Origin: Hansschlegelia zhihuaiae
GTDB taxonomy: Bacteria > Pseudomonadota > Alphaproteobacteria > Rhizobiales > Methylopilaceae
NCBI RefSeq assembly: GCF_004103825.1
Contig: NZ_RYFI01000003.1
Span: 23,297 to 84,628, forward strand
DNA: 61,332 bases
Direction of reading: 5' to 3'
In this document: positions 24,754 through 33,126 of the stretch, piece after piece
How positions within the stretch are numbered: the stretch's first letter is position 1
Layout of the letters: every line of letters begins with the position of its first letter
Translations under genes and position numbers: made by a program
The notes under the pieces: generated by a model
Database searches by the model: none
What the model saw: the letters and a program-made list of their open reading frames with translations, nothing else
Told to the model about the DNA's origin: nothing

Positions 24754-25667
24754 CAGGCGTCGGCGAGCCGCTCTGCGATCTTTTCCCGCATCGCCTCGTC
24801 CGGCATCGCCCCGGAGACGGCGGCGAGGTTCTCGCGGACATGGTCGACGCTCGTCGTCGCCGGGATCGCGCAGGTGACGGCCGGGTGCGAGACGATGAAT
24901 TTCAGAATGAGCTGCGCCCAGCTCTTCGCCCCGATCTCGGCCGCAAAACCCGGCAAATCTTCCCCTTCGAGCGCCTGCGTGAGGTCGCCCTGGCGGAACG
25001 GCCGGTTCACGATCACCGCGACGCCGCGCTCCTTCGCGAGCGGCAGCAGGCGCTGTTCGGCTTCGCGGTCGACCGGATTGTAGGTGAGTTGCAGGAAGTC
25101 GAGCGGCCGCTCGACGACGATCTTCTCGATGTCGCGGTGACGCCGCCCCTCCGAAGTGGTGATCCCGATATAGCGCGCCCTGCCCGACTGCTTCATGGCC
25201 TGAAGCGTCTCGAGATGCTTCTCCCAGCTCAGGAGATTGTGGACCTGCAGCAGGTCGAAACGCCGGACGCCCCAGCGGCGGCGGGTCTCCTCGATCTGAG
25301 CCGGCCCGTCGGACGAGGTCCAGACCTTTTCGGCGGAGAACACAGGCGCGCCCGGGCCCAGCGCCTTCAGGCCGTGGCCGACCACCGCCTGGGCCGAGCC
25401 GTACATCGGCGACGAATCGATCATCCGGCCGCCGGCCTCAAAAAAGGCCCGCATCACGCCGACGCAGTCCTCGCGCAGGCCTGCGTCCTCGCCGACATTG
25501 AAGGTGATCCATGTGCCGAGCCCGACGGCGGGGATCTTCTCGCCGGACGACGGGATCGTCTTCGCCATCGGGTCCGGCCCCTGGGCCAATCCGCGGGGCG
25601 ACGCGACGAGGGCGGCGCTCGCTGCGGCTCCCCCGAGGACCATGCGTCGGTCGGGTCGGAGCGACAT
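24753..25667 (-). CDS. Tat-exported aldo/keto reductase
   Basis: 304 aa. The N-terminus PDRRMVLGGAAASAALVASPRGLA is a twin-arginine-like signal, unusual for this mostly cytoplasmic family. The catalytic tetrad of AKRs can be read: Asp in GRMIDSSPMYGS, Tyr four residues later, Lys in VFSAEKVWTS and His in LLQVHNLLSW. It would reduce an aldehyde or ketone with NAD(P)H, but a folded, cofactor-loaded enzyme exported by Tat would need a periplasmic electron source. Co-translated with DUF6064. Confidence 0.85.
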   Translation of the reverse strand: MSLRPDRRMVLGGAAASAALVASPRGLAQGPDPMAKTIPSSGEKIPAVGLGTWITFNVGEDAGLREDCVGVMRAFFEAGGRMIDSSPMYGSAQAVVGHGLKALGPGAPVFSAEKVWTSSDGPAQIEETRRRWGVRRFDLLQVHNLLSWEKHLETLQAMKQSGRARYIGITTSEGRRHRDIEKIVVERPLDFLQLTYNPVDREAEQRLLPLAKERGVAVIVNRPFRQGDLTQALEGEDLPGFAAEIGAKSWAQLILKFIVSHPAVTCAIPATTSVDHVRENLAAVSGAMPDEAMREKIAERLADA

Positions 25668-25710
25668 GCGCGGCCTCCTTTCGGCGAAACCGACCGGCCG
25701 CGCGCTCCGA

Positions 25711-25745
25711 GAAAAGCCTCCGGCGCGCGGCGCCGGAGGCTGGAG
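25711..25745 (-). terminator. rho-independent terminator after the 101-aa secreted protein gene
   Basis: On the minus strand a 12-bp perfect stem AGCCTCCGGCGC / GCGCCGGAGGCT (arms 25730-25741 and 25715-25726, 3-base loop) is followed by TTTTC. It sits about 55 bases downstream of the stop at 25800 and upstream of the aldo/keto reductase start, so the two genes are separate transcripts. Confidence 0.85.
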
Positions 25746-25799
25746 ACTAGGGCGCGCGCGTCGTCGCAGACACCGCGCTCACGCAGGGATGAACGCCCC

Positions 25800-26105
25800 T
25801 TACTTGGACGCCTTGGCCGCGTCGGCGTGCTTCAACATGCCGTCCTTGATCACGAGCTTCGCGCCGGTCTTCGCCGCGACGCCGTAGCTGTTGAGCGCCT
25901 CGACCCGGATCTCGCAGCCTTCGGGGCAGTCGAGCTTCGCAGACTTGCCCGGCTCGATCTTGGTCTTCGGCTCCTGCGCGCCGAGATCGGCGGTGACCTC
26001 GAGCGCCTTGTCGGTCTCGTTAGCGACCGTGACGGCGAGGGCGGGACCCGCGGCCAGCAGCGTGGCGCCCACCGCCAGGGCGACCGTCGCTCCGTATCTC
26101 TTCAT
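25800..26105 (-). CDS. small secreted protein of unknown function
   Basis: 101 aa. A signal peptide of about 23 residues (ending GPALA-VTV) is followed by a short beta-rich domain: VANETDKALEVTADLG, then KIEPGKSAKLDCPEGCEIRVEAL. Two cysteines in CPEGC could form a tight disulfide or bind a metal. The Lys-rich tail is HADAAKASK. I do not recognise a named family. It is monocistronic, with a strong terminator after it and an unusually AT-rich stretch before it, suggesting independent and possibly strong or stress-regulated expression. Confidence 0.65.
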   Translation of the reverse strand: MKRYGATVALAVGATLLAAGPALAVTVANETDKALEVTADLGAQEPKTKIEPGKSAKLDCPEGCEIRVEALNSYGVAAKTGAKLVIKDGMLKHADAAKASK

Positions 26106-26518
26106 GTCTTTCTCCCTTTTCTCCGGCCTATTCTTTCAGGAAGGCGCACGGATCCGATCGCCGGACCGTTCGCCCTTGCGCCTGACGTCTTGCTGATGAC
26201 GTGAGAGAGATTTTACGATAGAGGAAGAGCAATCCAATAAGGCAACGACAATGTTATTATTACTGACGTACGGCTGACGAGCGCGTGATTATTGCTCTGT
26301 GAGAAACTCGCAAAGATGTGAGCGGATACGTCACCAGCGTACGGAATAACGAACGTAGCCAGGAATGGCTGATTTGACTCCTATTCTAGGCTAACGATCC
26401 CATCACGGTCTAGGATTTTGCGCCTACCGCTTCACCGAGTCGGCTCCTTCTCCAGAAATCGTGGCCGCTCCCGGCCCCTTCCAGCTAGGATGCCCGACTT
26501 TCCCCGCCTGAGTCCGCC
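26106..26518. other. AT-rich intergenic stretch
   Basis: About 410 bases with no supportable gene. The part 26190-26400 is much richer in A+T than the surroundings (for example ACAATGTTATTATTACTGAC). It should include the promoter of the small secreted protein on the minus strand and perhaps one for the hydroxypyruvate-isomerase-like gene on the plus strand. I could not assign boxes with confidence. Confidence 0.5.
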
Positions 26519-27313
26519 GTGCCCCGCTTCGCCGCGAACCTCTCCTTCCTGTTCACCGAACGGCCGTTTCGGGAGCGTTTCGCCGCCGCCTCCGCGGCAG
26601 GTTTTCGCGCGGTCGAGATCCTGTTTCCCTACGACCACGCCGCCGAGACCGTCGCCGGGCAGCTGGCCGCGTCGAAGCTGGAACTCGCGCTGTTCAACCT
26701 TCCCCCGGGCGACTGGGCGGCGGGCGAGCGAGGCCTCGCCGCCCTGCCCTCTCGCGCCGCGGAGTTCCGCGCCTCCGTGGATCGCGCGCTCGGCTACGCA
26801 CAAGCGACGCGGACCACCCGGCTCCACGCGCTCGCCGGGCTCGCAGCTCCCGGCGACAAGGCGGCCGTCAGCGCCTATCGCGACGCCCTCGCCTATGCTT
26901 GCGAGCGCGCGGGGCCGCTCGGGGTCGACGTCCTGATCGAGCCGATCAACGGCCGCGACATGCCGGGCTATTTCCTCGACAGCTTCGAGCGCGCCGCCGA
27001 GCTGATCGAGGCCATGAGGCTGCCGAACCTCCGGCTGCAGTTCGACATCTACCATCGGCAAATTCTCAGAGGCGACGTGATCCGCGGCCTAGAGGCCCTC
27101 ATGCCGCTGATCGGCCACGTCCAGGTCGCGAGCGTCCCCGACCGCCGCGAACCAGGCTCCGGCGAACTCGACGACGCAGCGGCGTTCGCGGCGCTGGACA
27201 GGCTCGGCTATCAGGGGTTTGTCGGCTGCGAGTATCACCCCTCCGGCCGCAGCGAGGACGGGCTCGGCTGGTTCGCGCCCTACCGGGCTGAGCAAATCGC
27301 GGATTCGCGCTAG
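26519..27313 (+). CDS. hyi: hydroxypyruvate isomerase / 2-oxo-tetronate isomerase family protein
   Basis: 264 aa TIM-barrel of the AP-endonuclease-2-like sugar isomerase family. Family strings include FAANLSFLFTERPFRERFAA, AAGFRAVEILFPYDH, LFNLPPGDWAAGERG, LIEPINGRDMPGYFL (metal-binding Glu), LRLQFDIYHRQI and VGCEYHPSG. Hyi interconverts hydroxypyruvate and tartronate semialdehyde, which would suit serine-cycle C2 metabolism, but OtnI paralogues look very alike. The start is GTG, with the first strand immediately after. It is followed 36 bases later by an unrelated helicase gene. Confidence 0.85.
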   Translation: MPRFAANLSFLFTERPFRERFAAASAAGFRAVEILFPYDHAAETVAGQLAASKLELALFNLPPGDWAAGERGLAALPSRAAEFRASVDRALGYAQATRTTRLHALAGLAAPGDKAAVSAYRDALAYACERAGPLGVDVLIEPINGRDMPGYFLDSFERAAELIEAMRLPNLRLQFDIYHRQILRGDVIRGLEALMPLIGHVQVASVPDRREPGSGELDDAAAFAALDRLGYQGFVGCEYHPSGRSEDGLGWFAPYRAEQIADSR

Positions 27314-27349
27314 AAGCCCCTCCCCTCCGACTGAAGGATCTCCGCCCCG

Positions 27350-28441
27350 ATGCGCTGGTCGCCCCAGCAGGACGACGCACTGAAGGCCGTGGCCGACTGG
27401 CTCGCGCGGCCGCGCGCGCAGGTCTTCCGCCTGTTCGGCTACGCCGGCACGGGCAAGACCACCCTCGCCCGGCACCTCGCCGAGGACATCGACGGCGACG
27501 TCGCCTTCGGGGCCTATACGGGCAAGGCCGCGCTCGTCATGCGCTCCAAGGGCTGCGCCGGCGCGACCACGATCCACGCGATGATCTACCGTCCGCGCGG
27601 CGGCGACGAAGAAGGCCCCTCCTTCGCCATCAACCGCCAGGGCGCGGCCGCCGAGGCCGACCTCATCGTCATCGACGAATGCTCGATGGTCGACGAGGAG
27701 CTCGGCCGCGACCTGCTGTCCTTCGGCAAGAAGGTGCTGGTGCTGGGCGACCCCGCCCAGCTGCCGCCGGTCAAGGGCGGCGGGTTCTTCACCGACGCGG
27801 AGCCCGACGCGATGCTCACGGAAGTCCACCGCCAGGCCGCCGACGACCCGATCATCCGGATGTCGCTCGCGGTGCGCGAGGGCCGCGAGCTCGAGCGGGG
27901 AGACTATGGCGAGAGCCGCGTCGTCTCGCGGCGAGAGATCGCGACCGAGGACGTCACCTCGGCCGATCAGGTGCTGGTCGGCACCAACCGCACCCGCCGG
28001 CTCTACAATGGGCGGCTGCGTGAGCTGAAGGGGCTGATCGACCCCACCCCCGCCGTCGGCGACAAGCTGGTTTGCCTCCGCAACGACAAGAGCAAGGGCC
28101 TGTTCAACGGCGGCGTCTGGATCGTGCAGCGCCTGAAAAGCGCCGACGGGCCGAAGATCCGCATGGACCTGCTGGCCGACGAAGAGGGCGCCAAACGCTC
28201 CGTCCCGGTGTCGGTGCTGCGCGCCTTCTTCGAGGGCGAGGCGGAGGCCATTCCCTTCGCCCAGCGCAGGCGCTCCGACGAGTTCGACTATGGCTACGCG
28301 CTGACCGTCCACAAGGCGCAAGGCTCGCAATGGGACGACGTCGTGCTGTTCGACGAGAGCTTCGCGTTCCGCGAGCACCGCGACAGATGGCTCTACACAG
28401 GCCTGACCCGGGCCGCCAAGCGCATCATCGTCGTCCGCTGA
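27350..28441 (+). CDS. RecD/Dda-like SF1 DNA helicase
   Basis: 363 aa. Helicase motifs occur in order: QQDDALKAV (Q motif), Walker A GYAGTGKTTLARHLA, Ia AYTGKAALVM, Walker B LIVIDECSMVD, III VLVLGDPAQLPPV, then the C-terminal UvrD-like domain DYGYALTVHKAQGSQWDDVVLF and WLYTGLTRAAKRIIVV. It is shorter than RecD2 and similar to phage-T4 Dda-type 5'-3' helicases found as stand-alone bacterial genes. Likely role is DNA repair or replication restart. No recombination partner is adjacent. Confidence 0.88.
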   Translation: MRWSPQQDDALKAVADWLARPRAQVFRLFGYAGTGKTTLARHLAEDIDGDVAFGAYTGKAALVMRSKGCAGATTIHAMIYRPRGGDEEGPSFAINRQGAAAEADLIVIDECSMVDEELGRDLLSFGKKVLVLGDPAQLPPVKGGGFFTDAEPDAMLTEVHRQAADDPIIRMSLAVREGRELERGDYGESRVVSRREIATEDVTSADQVLVGTNRTRRLYNGRLRELKGLIDPTPAVGDKLVCLRNDKSKGLFNGGVWIVQRLKSADGPKIRMDLLADEEGAKRSVPVSVLRAFFEGEAEAIPFAQRRRSDEFDYGYALTVHKAQGSQWDDVVLFDESFAFREHRDRWLYTGLTRAAKRIIVVR

Positions 28442-28554
28442 GGGATCGCCCGCATTGCGCGGGGTCGGTTGCGCGCCATATACTGAAGACACAAGGCCGC
28501 CTCCGGCGGCCGCTTGCACGCGCCGGTAAGAGCGCGGCTTCGGGAGACATCCTC

Positions 28555-29424
28555 ATGACCCAACGGCAGTCCAAGCTCTTGGCGCTGCGATCGACGGCGC
28601 TTGCCGCGCTCGTCGGCTGCGCCTTCGCGGCCGCGCCGGCCTTCGCGCAGCAGCCCCAGCAGCTCAACACCGACAAGACCTTCGCGACCTTCAAGGAAGA
28701 GGCGTTCGGCGCGAAGCCGATCAAGGCCGAGGCGCCGTTCATCAGGATGAGCGCTCCGATCCGCGCGGAGGACGCCGCAGTCGTGCCCATCGACGTCGAC
28801 GTCGTCCTGCCGCCGGGCGACGAGCGCACCATCTCCAAGGTCACGCTGGTGGTCGACGAGAATCCCTCGCCGGTCGCCGCCGCCTTCACGCTCGGACAGA
28901 AGCGCAAAGAGTTCGCGATCTCGACGCGGCTGCGCGTCAACGCCTATTCGACGGTGCGCGCGGTGGTCGAGACCAGCGACGGCGAGCTCGCGATGAACGG
29001 CCGCTTCGTGAAGGCGAGCGGGGGCTGCTCGGCGCCTGCGCTCAAGGACCAGGACGAGGCGATGGCGCGCATCGGCCAGACGCGGTTCCGAAACCTCGCC
29101 GCCAAGGACGGCGCCCCTGCGGAAGCGACCCCCTTCGACCGCGCGCAGCTGATGATCCGGCACCCGAACTATTCGGGCCTGCAGATGAATGTGGTCGACC
29201 GTACCTACATCCCGGCGTGGTTCGTCAACCACATCGAGGTCCAGCAGGGCGACGAGACGGTGTTCGCGATGGACGGCGGGATCTCGCTCTCCGAGGACCC
29301 GATGATCCAGTTCAGCTACCACAAGAAGCCCGGCGCCAAGCTCGCCATGACGGGCACCGACACGCAGGGCAAGGCGTTTTCGGCCGACCTGCAGCAGGAC
29401 GCGGCCCAAGCCGAGACGAAGTAG
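28555..29424 (+). CDS. quinoprotein dehydrogenase-associated SoxYZ-like carrier
   Basis: 289 aa. A signal peptide ends near residue 31 (PAFA-QQP). Residues ~35-160 form a SoxY-like domain ending in the swinging-arm motif ASGGCSAPA (Cys158). Residues ~175-285 form a SoxZ-like domain (MIRHPNYSGLQMN, IPAWFVNHIEV, SYHKKPGAKLAM). This fused SoxYZ family is known to co-occur with PQQ alcohol dehydrogenases and a zinc hydrolase (present here at 48.6 kb). It is thought to carry a covalent thiol-bound intermediate in the periplasm, but the reaction is not established. The long upstream open frame is ignored in favour of the start with a clean signal peptide. Confidence 0.88.
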   Translation: MTQRQSKLLALRSTALAALVGCAFAAAPAFAQQPQQLNTDKTFATFKEEAFGAKPIKAEAPFIRMSAPIRAEDAAVVPIDVDVVLPPGDERTISKVTLVVDENPSPVAAAFTLGQKRKEFAISTRLRVNAYSTVRAVVETSDGELAMNGRFVKASGGCSAPALKDQDEAMARIGQTRFRNLAAKDGAPAEATPFDRAQLMIRHPNYSGLQMNVVDRTYIPAWFVNHIEVQQGDETVFAMDGGISLSEDPMIQFSYHKKPGAKLAMTGTDTQGKAFSADLQQDAAQAETK

Positions 29425-29446
29425 GTCCGGTTTCGTCCCGAAACGA

Positions 29447-29480
29447 AGAAAGGCCGCCCCCGCGGGGCGGCCTTTCTGTT
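29447..29480. terminator. strong hairpin terminator after the SoxYZ-like gene
   Basis: A perfect 14-bp stem AGAAAGGCCGCCCC / GGGGCGGCCTTTCT with a 3-base loop, then GTTTCC. The A/T flanks suit termination from both sides, and it separates the SoxYZ-like gene from the convergent 114-aa gene. Confidence 0.85.
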
Positions 29481-29521
29481 TCCTGAGCCGGAACCAAGCC
29501 CGGGAGTTCAGCCACCACCTC

Positions 29522-29866
29522 TCAGAAGCACTTGACCTCGGCTTCGGCCTGCGCGCGGCGCATGTTCGCGACCTTGTCCTTCAGATCGGCGCTGGTGCGG
29601 AACAGCTCCGAGGCCTGGCCGGCGACCCTGTCCATGCGCAGCACGGTCTCGGCTTCCTCGTACTCCGTGTAGGGCAGAATCGTCGCGATCGTGTCGATCG
29701 AGCAGGAGCAGCGCTCGAGCGATTCGCGCGTCTGTCCGTTCGCGGCCATGCAGGCGAAGATGTAGTCGGCCTTCTCGGCGGTCGGATAGTCGTCGTCGAC
29801 GCCTGCGCTCGCCGCGCCGGCGGAAGCCGCCAGCAGGGCGGCCGCGATCAGCGCGCGGACGATCAT
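29522..29866 (-). CDS. small secreted protein with Cys pattern C-x16-C-x-C
   Basis: 114 aa. A signal peptide of about 21 residues (ending ASA-GVD) precedes an acidic helical domain. Four cysteines remain in the mature form: FACMAANGQTRESLERCSCSID and the C-terminal KCF. I do not know a characterised family, though the arrangement suggests two disulfides in a periplasmic helical protein. Its ATG overlaps the stop of the upstream 236-aa gene (ATGA), so both are one operon. The setting beside a quinoprotein-associated carrier hints at a periplasmic methanol-oxidation accessory role; this is inference. Confidence 0.75.
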   Translation of the reverse strand: MIVRALIAAALLAASAGAASAGVDDDYPTAEKADYIFACMAANGQTRESLERCSCSIDTIATILPYTEYEEAETVLRMDRVAGQASELFRTSADLKDKVANMRRAQAEAEVKCF

Positions 29867-30573
29867 TTCGGCGCCTCCCCCGAAGCGGCCGCGACCGGTT
29901 GCGCCTTCACGGTCAGCTCCTCGACGAGGATCGCGCCCGCGCCGCCGGCCTTCGGCGTCACGGTCTTCAGCGTATAGAGGCCGCCCGGCACCGCCTCGGA
30001 GAAGGTGAGCTCGTAGGTCCGCTCGGCGAACTCCCCGAGCTTGCCGCGGTTCTTCAGGTCGTCGCCGAACGGCTTCAGCGTGACCTTCCAGCCGTCGACG
30101 ATCTTGCCGTCATATTCGAGCTTGATCGGCTCCGCCGGCGTCTCCCCGGACATCGCCTGCCGCATGCGGTTGCGGAAGTAGAACGGGCTGCCGCCCAGCA
30201 GCTTGTGCATCTCGGTGACGTCCTGCTCCATCAGGGCGACGATCACGGGATTGCCGGTCTTCGACATGTTCGGCATCGAGAGCGCCCGGGCGCCCGTAAA
30301 GGCGTTGATGATCACGGAGTTCTCGGCGCCCTCCGGGCCGACCTTCACCTTGACCTCGTCCTCGAAGGACGGCTCGAGCTTGGGATCCTCGGCGCGCCGC
30401 ACGAAGTGGTAGGTGATGGTGCTGCCGTTCTCGACCTTGGCGAAATGCGGCGCGTAGAAAACGAGGTCGACGATGGCCGGCGCCGCGGCCGCGGCGCCCG
30501 TTCCGGACAAGGCGAGCGCCACGAGAGACGCCGCGACGGGCGCCGCCCGCAGACGGCTGAAGCTGAGAGACAT
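29863..30573 (-). CDS. exported protein of unknown function, operon with the 114-aa protein
   Basis: 236 aa. The start at 30573 gives a standard signal peptide (residues 1-32, ending AAAA-APA); the longer open frame above it is Arg-rich and rejected. The mature part is beta-rich: IVDLVFYAPHFAKVENGSTITYHF, then YELTFSEAVPGGLYTLKTVTPKAGG near the end, with no cysteine. It may be a periplasmic lipid- or ligand-binding protein; no family recognised. Translational overlap with the downstream gene suggests that the two act together. Confidence 0.75.
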   Translation of the reverse strand: MSLSFSRLRAAPVAASLVALALSGTGAAAAAPAIVDLVFYAPHFAKVENGSTITYHFVRRAEDPKLEPSFEDEVKVKVGPEGAENSVIINAFTGARALSMPNMSKTGNPVIVALMEQDVTEMHKLLGGSPFYFRNRMRQAMSGETPAEPIKLEYDGKIVDGWKVTLKPFGDDLKNRGKLGEFAERTYELTFSEAVPGGLYTLKTVTPKAGGAGAILVEELTVKAQPVAAASGEAPK

Positions 30574-30717
30574 GAAAGACGCCTTCCTCGATGACACGGG
30601 GCGCTTGCGCTCGCGCCTGACGCGTCTCGCGCCGGCGGGCCGCAGCCCTTTTTCTATCGCCCCATTATGCACCTTCGAGGATGGCCGCGCCAAGGCCGCG
30701 ACCAAAGTCACATCCGC

Positions 30718-31401
30718 TCAGCCCGGCTGGAACATGAAGCCGCGCCCCCGGACCGTGACGATCAGCCGGCCGCCGTCCGGGGCGGCTTCTCCGAGCTTGT
30801 GGCGCAGATAGCCGATATAGACGTCGACGACGTTGAGCGACGCGCCGCCATGCCCCGCCCAGAGGGCGGAGAAGATGTCCGCCCGGCTCAAGGGTTCGCC
30901 GGCGTGGCGCATGAGGAGGGCGAGCAGGTCGACCTCGCGCTCGGTGAGCCGCGTCGAGCCGTTGTCGGTGGTGACGACCCGCGTCTCGAGGTCGAGGCTG
31001 AGCGGCGCGACGACGAGATGCCGCTGGCTCTCGCCGCTGTTCTCGCGCCGCATCTCCTGCACCTTGACGCGCGCCAGCAGCTCCTCGAAGTCGAACGGCT
31101 TGACGAGATAGTCGTCGGCGCCGGCCAGCAGGCCCTCGGTGCGCTCCGACACCGAGGACTTCGCCGACAGCATAATGATCGGCGCGGTCTGGCCGGCGGC
31201 GCGGAGCGCCCGGCACACCTCGATCCCGGAGCGGCCCGGCAGCATCACGTCGAGGATGATGGCGCAGAGCGGCTTGCCGGTCGCCACCACCAGCGCCTGC
31301 TCGCCGTCGCCCACCAGTTCGACATCGTAGGATTCCGCCGAAAAGCCGCGCCTCAGCACAGAGCCGATGTCGGCGTCGTCTTCGACGATCAGGATGGTCA
31401 T
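30718..31401 (-). CDS. OmpR-family response regulator
   Basis: 227 aa. Receiver domain residues 1-115: acidic pair ED at 7-8, phospho-acceptor D51 in IILDVMLPGRSG, and Lys in DDYLVKPF. The C-terminal winged helix has LTEREVDLLALLMRHAGEPLSRADIF and VDVYIGYLRHKLGE. It overlaps the histidine kinase stop/start by four bases, a classical pair. The setting between quinoprotein-associated genes suggests control of methanol oxidation, as MxbM (also OmpR-type) does in Methylorubrum, but identity with MxbM is not proven. Confidence 0.93.
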   Translation of the reverse strand: MTILIVEDDADIGSVLRRGFSAESYDVELVGDGEQALVVATGKPLCAIILDVMLPGRSGIEVCRALRAAGQTAPIIMLSAKSSVSERTEGLLAGADDYLVKPFDFEELLARVKVQEMRRENSGESQRHLVVAPLSLDLETRVVTTDNGSTRLTEREVDLLALLMRHAGEPLSRADIFSALWAGHGGASLNVVDVYIGYLRHKLGEAAPDGGRLIVTVRGRGFMFQPG

Positions 31402-33020
31402 GAGCCGGCTCCGATGGCGACGCGCGGGGTCAGCGAAGGAAGAATGATGGAGACGGTGGTGCCGGAGCGTCGCCCAGGCGCGGCGGTGCGGCTGTCGATC
31501 GCGATGCGTCCGCCGTGCCGCTCGACGATCCAGCGCGCGAGCGCGAGGCCGATGCCGAAGCCCGATCCTTCCTTCTCGCCGCCGCCGCGGTAGAAGCGCT
31601 CGAACACATGAGGCAGGTCGGCGGCCGGGATGCCTTCGCCGTCGTCATCGACCGAGAGCGTCGCGCCTTGGGGCCCGGAGGCGACCGACAGCCTGATCTC
31701 GCTTCCGGGAGACGAATGCCGCACTGCGTTCGAAATCAGTCCTTCCACCACCTGTCTCATCCATTCGGCGTCCGCCTCGACCATCTCGTCGGCGAGAGCG
31801 TCGGCCACGATCTCGATCTGCCGCGCCTTGGCCGCGGGGGCGACGCCCTCCCGCGCCTGGGAGGCGATCTCGGCCAGAGACATGGGCTCGAACTCGAGAT
31901 CAAGTTGGCCGTTCTCGGAGCGCGCGACCCGCAGCAGGTCCTCGACGCGCCGGTGCAGCCTGCGCGCACGGACCCGGATCGTCGCTAGCGCTGCGGCGAG
32001 ATCCTCGCGGTCCGGCTTGCCCCGCAGCGTCACGTCCGCCTCGCCGAGAATGACGGTGAGCGGCGTCCTCAATTCGTGGCTCACATCCGTGAAGAAGCGT
32101 CGCCGCGCGCGATCGGTGTCGGACAGCCGCTCATTGGCCCGGCGAAGCTCGGCGGTGCGGGCGTCGACGATCTCCTGCAGCCGCGACTGGGCGGACAGCA
32201 GGCGCGCCTCGCGCCGCGACAGATGAAGCGCCATGCGGTTGAAGCGGGTCGTCAGCAGGCTGAGTTCGTCATGGCCGCGTACGGCGAGGCGGATGTCTGT
32301 GCGGCCGCGGGCGATGTCGGCGGCCGCGGCCGCGACCTCCGACAGACGCAGCAGAAGGGGGCTGGCGACCGCGCGGTAGAGCAGGAAGGCGAGCAGCGCC
32401 GCGGCGACGACCGCGAGAGTCGCGATCGGGGCGAGCCGCGCCCTCAGCTGCGCCATCGCGGCCTCGGCGTCGCGCGCCGCCACCCGCTCGCCTTCGATCG
32501 CCTGGCTGAGCGACGGGCCGAAGCTTCCCGCGAACATGTCGAGCGCGATCCGGACCGAATCGGCCGCCTGCGGCTGGCCTTCCCGCGCGTCGCGGATAAG
32601 CTGCATCACCTGACGGTCGAGCACGTCGAAGCTCGCCTTCATGTGGGCGAGCATCCGCCCGCGCGAGGCGGCGATGATCGCGCCGTCGCGCTCCCCGCGA
32701 CGGCTCACTTCGCCCGCCACGTTCTGGCTGAAGCGCGCCATCGTTTCCTGCACGCGCTTGCGCGGCAGCGACAGGCGATCGGTCTGGAGTTCGCGCGACT
32801 GCGTCGTCTGGAGCGCCGCGAGCGCGTAGTCGCCGACCCGGCTCGAGATCGCCGACAGATCCTCGAGCCGGCGCTGGGCGGAGGACAGCTCGCTCACATG
32901 GTCGTCGGCGAGCGCGAGCGTCCAGACCAGCGCGGCGGCCGCGGCGCCGGTCGTCAGCACGACGGCCGCCACCAGCACGGCGAGCCGGAACCGCAAAGAT
33001 CTGAGCGAGTGGCGCCACAT
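31398..33020 (-). CDS. membrane sensor histidine kinase
   Basis: 540 aa from the ATG at 33020 (a TTG at 33038 is also open). TM1 is near residues 13-36, then a ~160-residue mostly helical periplasmic sensor region, TM2 near 198-219, and HAMP at about 220-272. The HisKA box is FFTDVSHELRTPLTVI with H315. The ATPase domain has N box ISNAVRHSS, G1 DDGEGIP, F box FERFYRG and G2 GFGIGLALARWIVE. The four-helix-like sensor resembles MCP/NarX-type ligand domains and has no cysteine. Likely partner of the next gene; signal unknown. Confidence 0.92.
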   Translation of the reverse strand: MWRHSLRSLRFRLAVLVAAVVLTTGAAAAALVWTLALADDHVSELSSAQRRLEDLSAISSRVGDYALAALQTTQSRELQTDRLSLPRKRVQETMARFSQNVAGEVSRRGERDGAIIAASRGRMLAHMKASFDVLDRQVMQLIRDAREGQPQAADSVRIALDMFAGSFGPSLSQAIEGERVAARDAEAAMAQLRARLAPIATLAVVAAALLAFLLYRAVASPLLLRLSEVAAAAADIARGRTDIRLAVRGHDELSLLTTRFNRMALHLSRREARLLSAQSRLQEIVDARTAELRRANERLSDTDRARRRFFTDVSHELRTPLTVILGEADVTLRGKPDREDLAAALATIRVRARRLHRRVEDLLRVARSENGQLDLEFEPMSLAEIASQAREGVAPAAKARQIEIVADALADEMVEADAEWMRQVVEGLISNAVRHSSPGSEIRLSVASGPQGATLSVDDDGEGIPAADLPHVFERFYRGGGEKEGSGFGIGLALARWIVERHGGRIAIDSRTAAPGRRSGTTVSIILPSLTPRVAIGAGS

Positions 33021-33126
33021 CACGTGTGCCTTCGGCAAGCGAGGTCGAATCTGCGGCGCGTTCGGTTCGCAATCATCGGGGCCGTCTCGTACGGCGCGCC
33101 GCCGCGTGGACGCGACCCGCGCGCCG

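Noticed and set aside
26106-26518. AT-rich patch as the edge of a genomic island
   Set aside because: There is no integrase, tRNA junction or direct repeat, and flanking genes are chromosomal in character.
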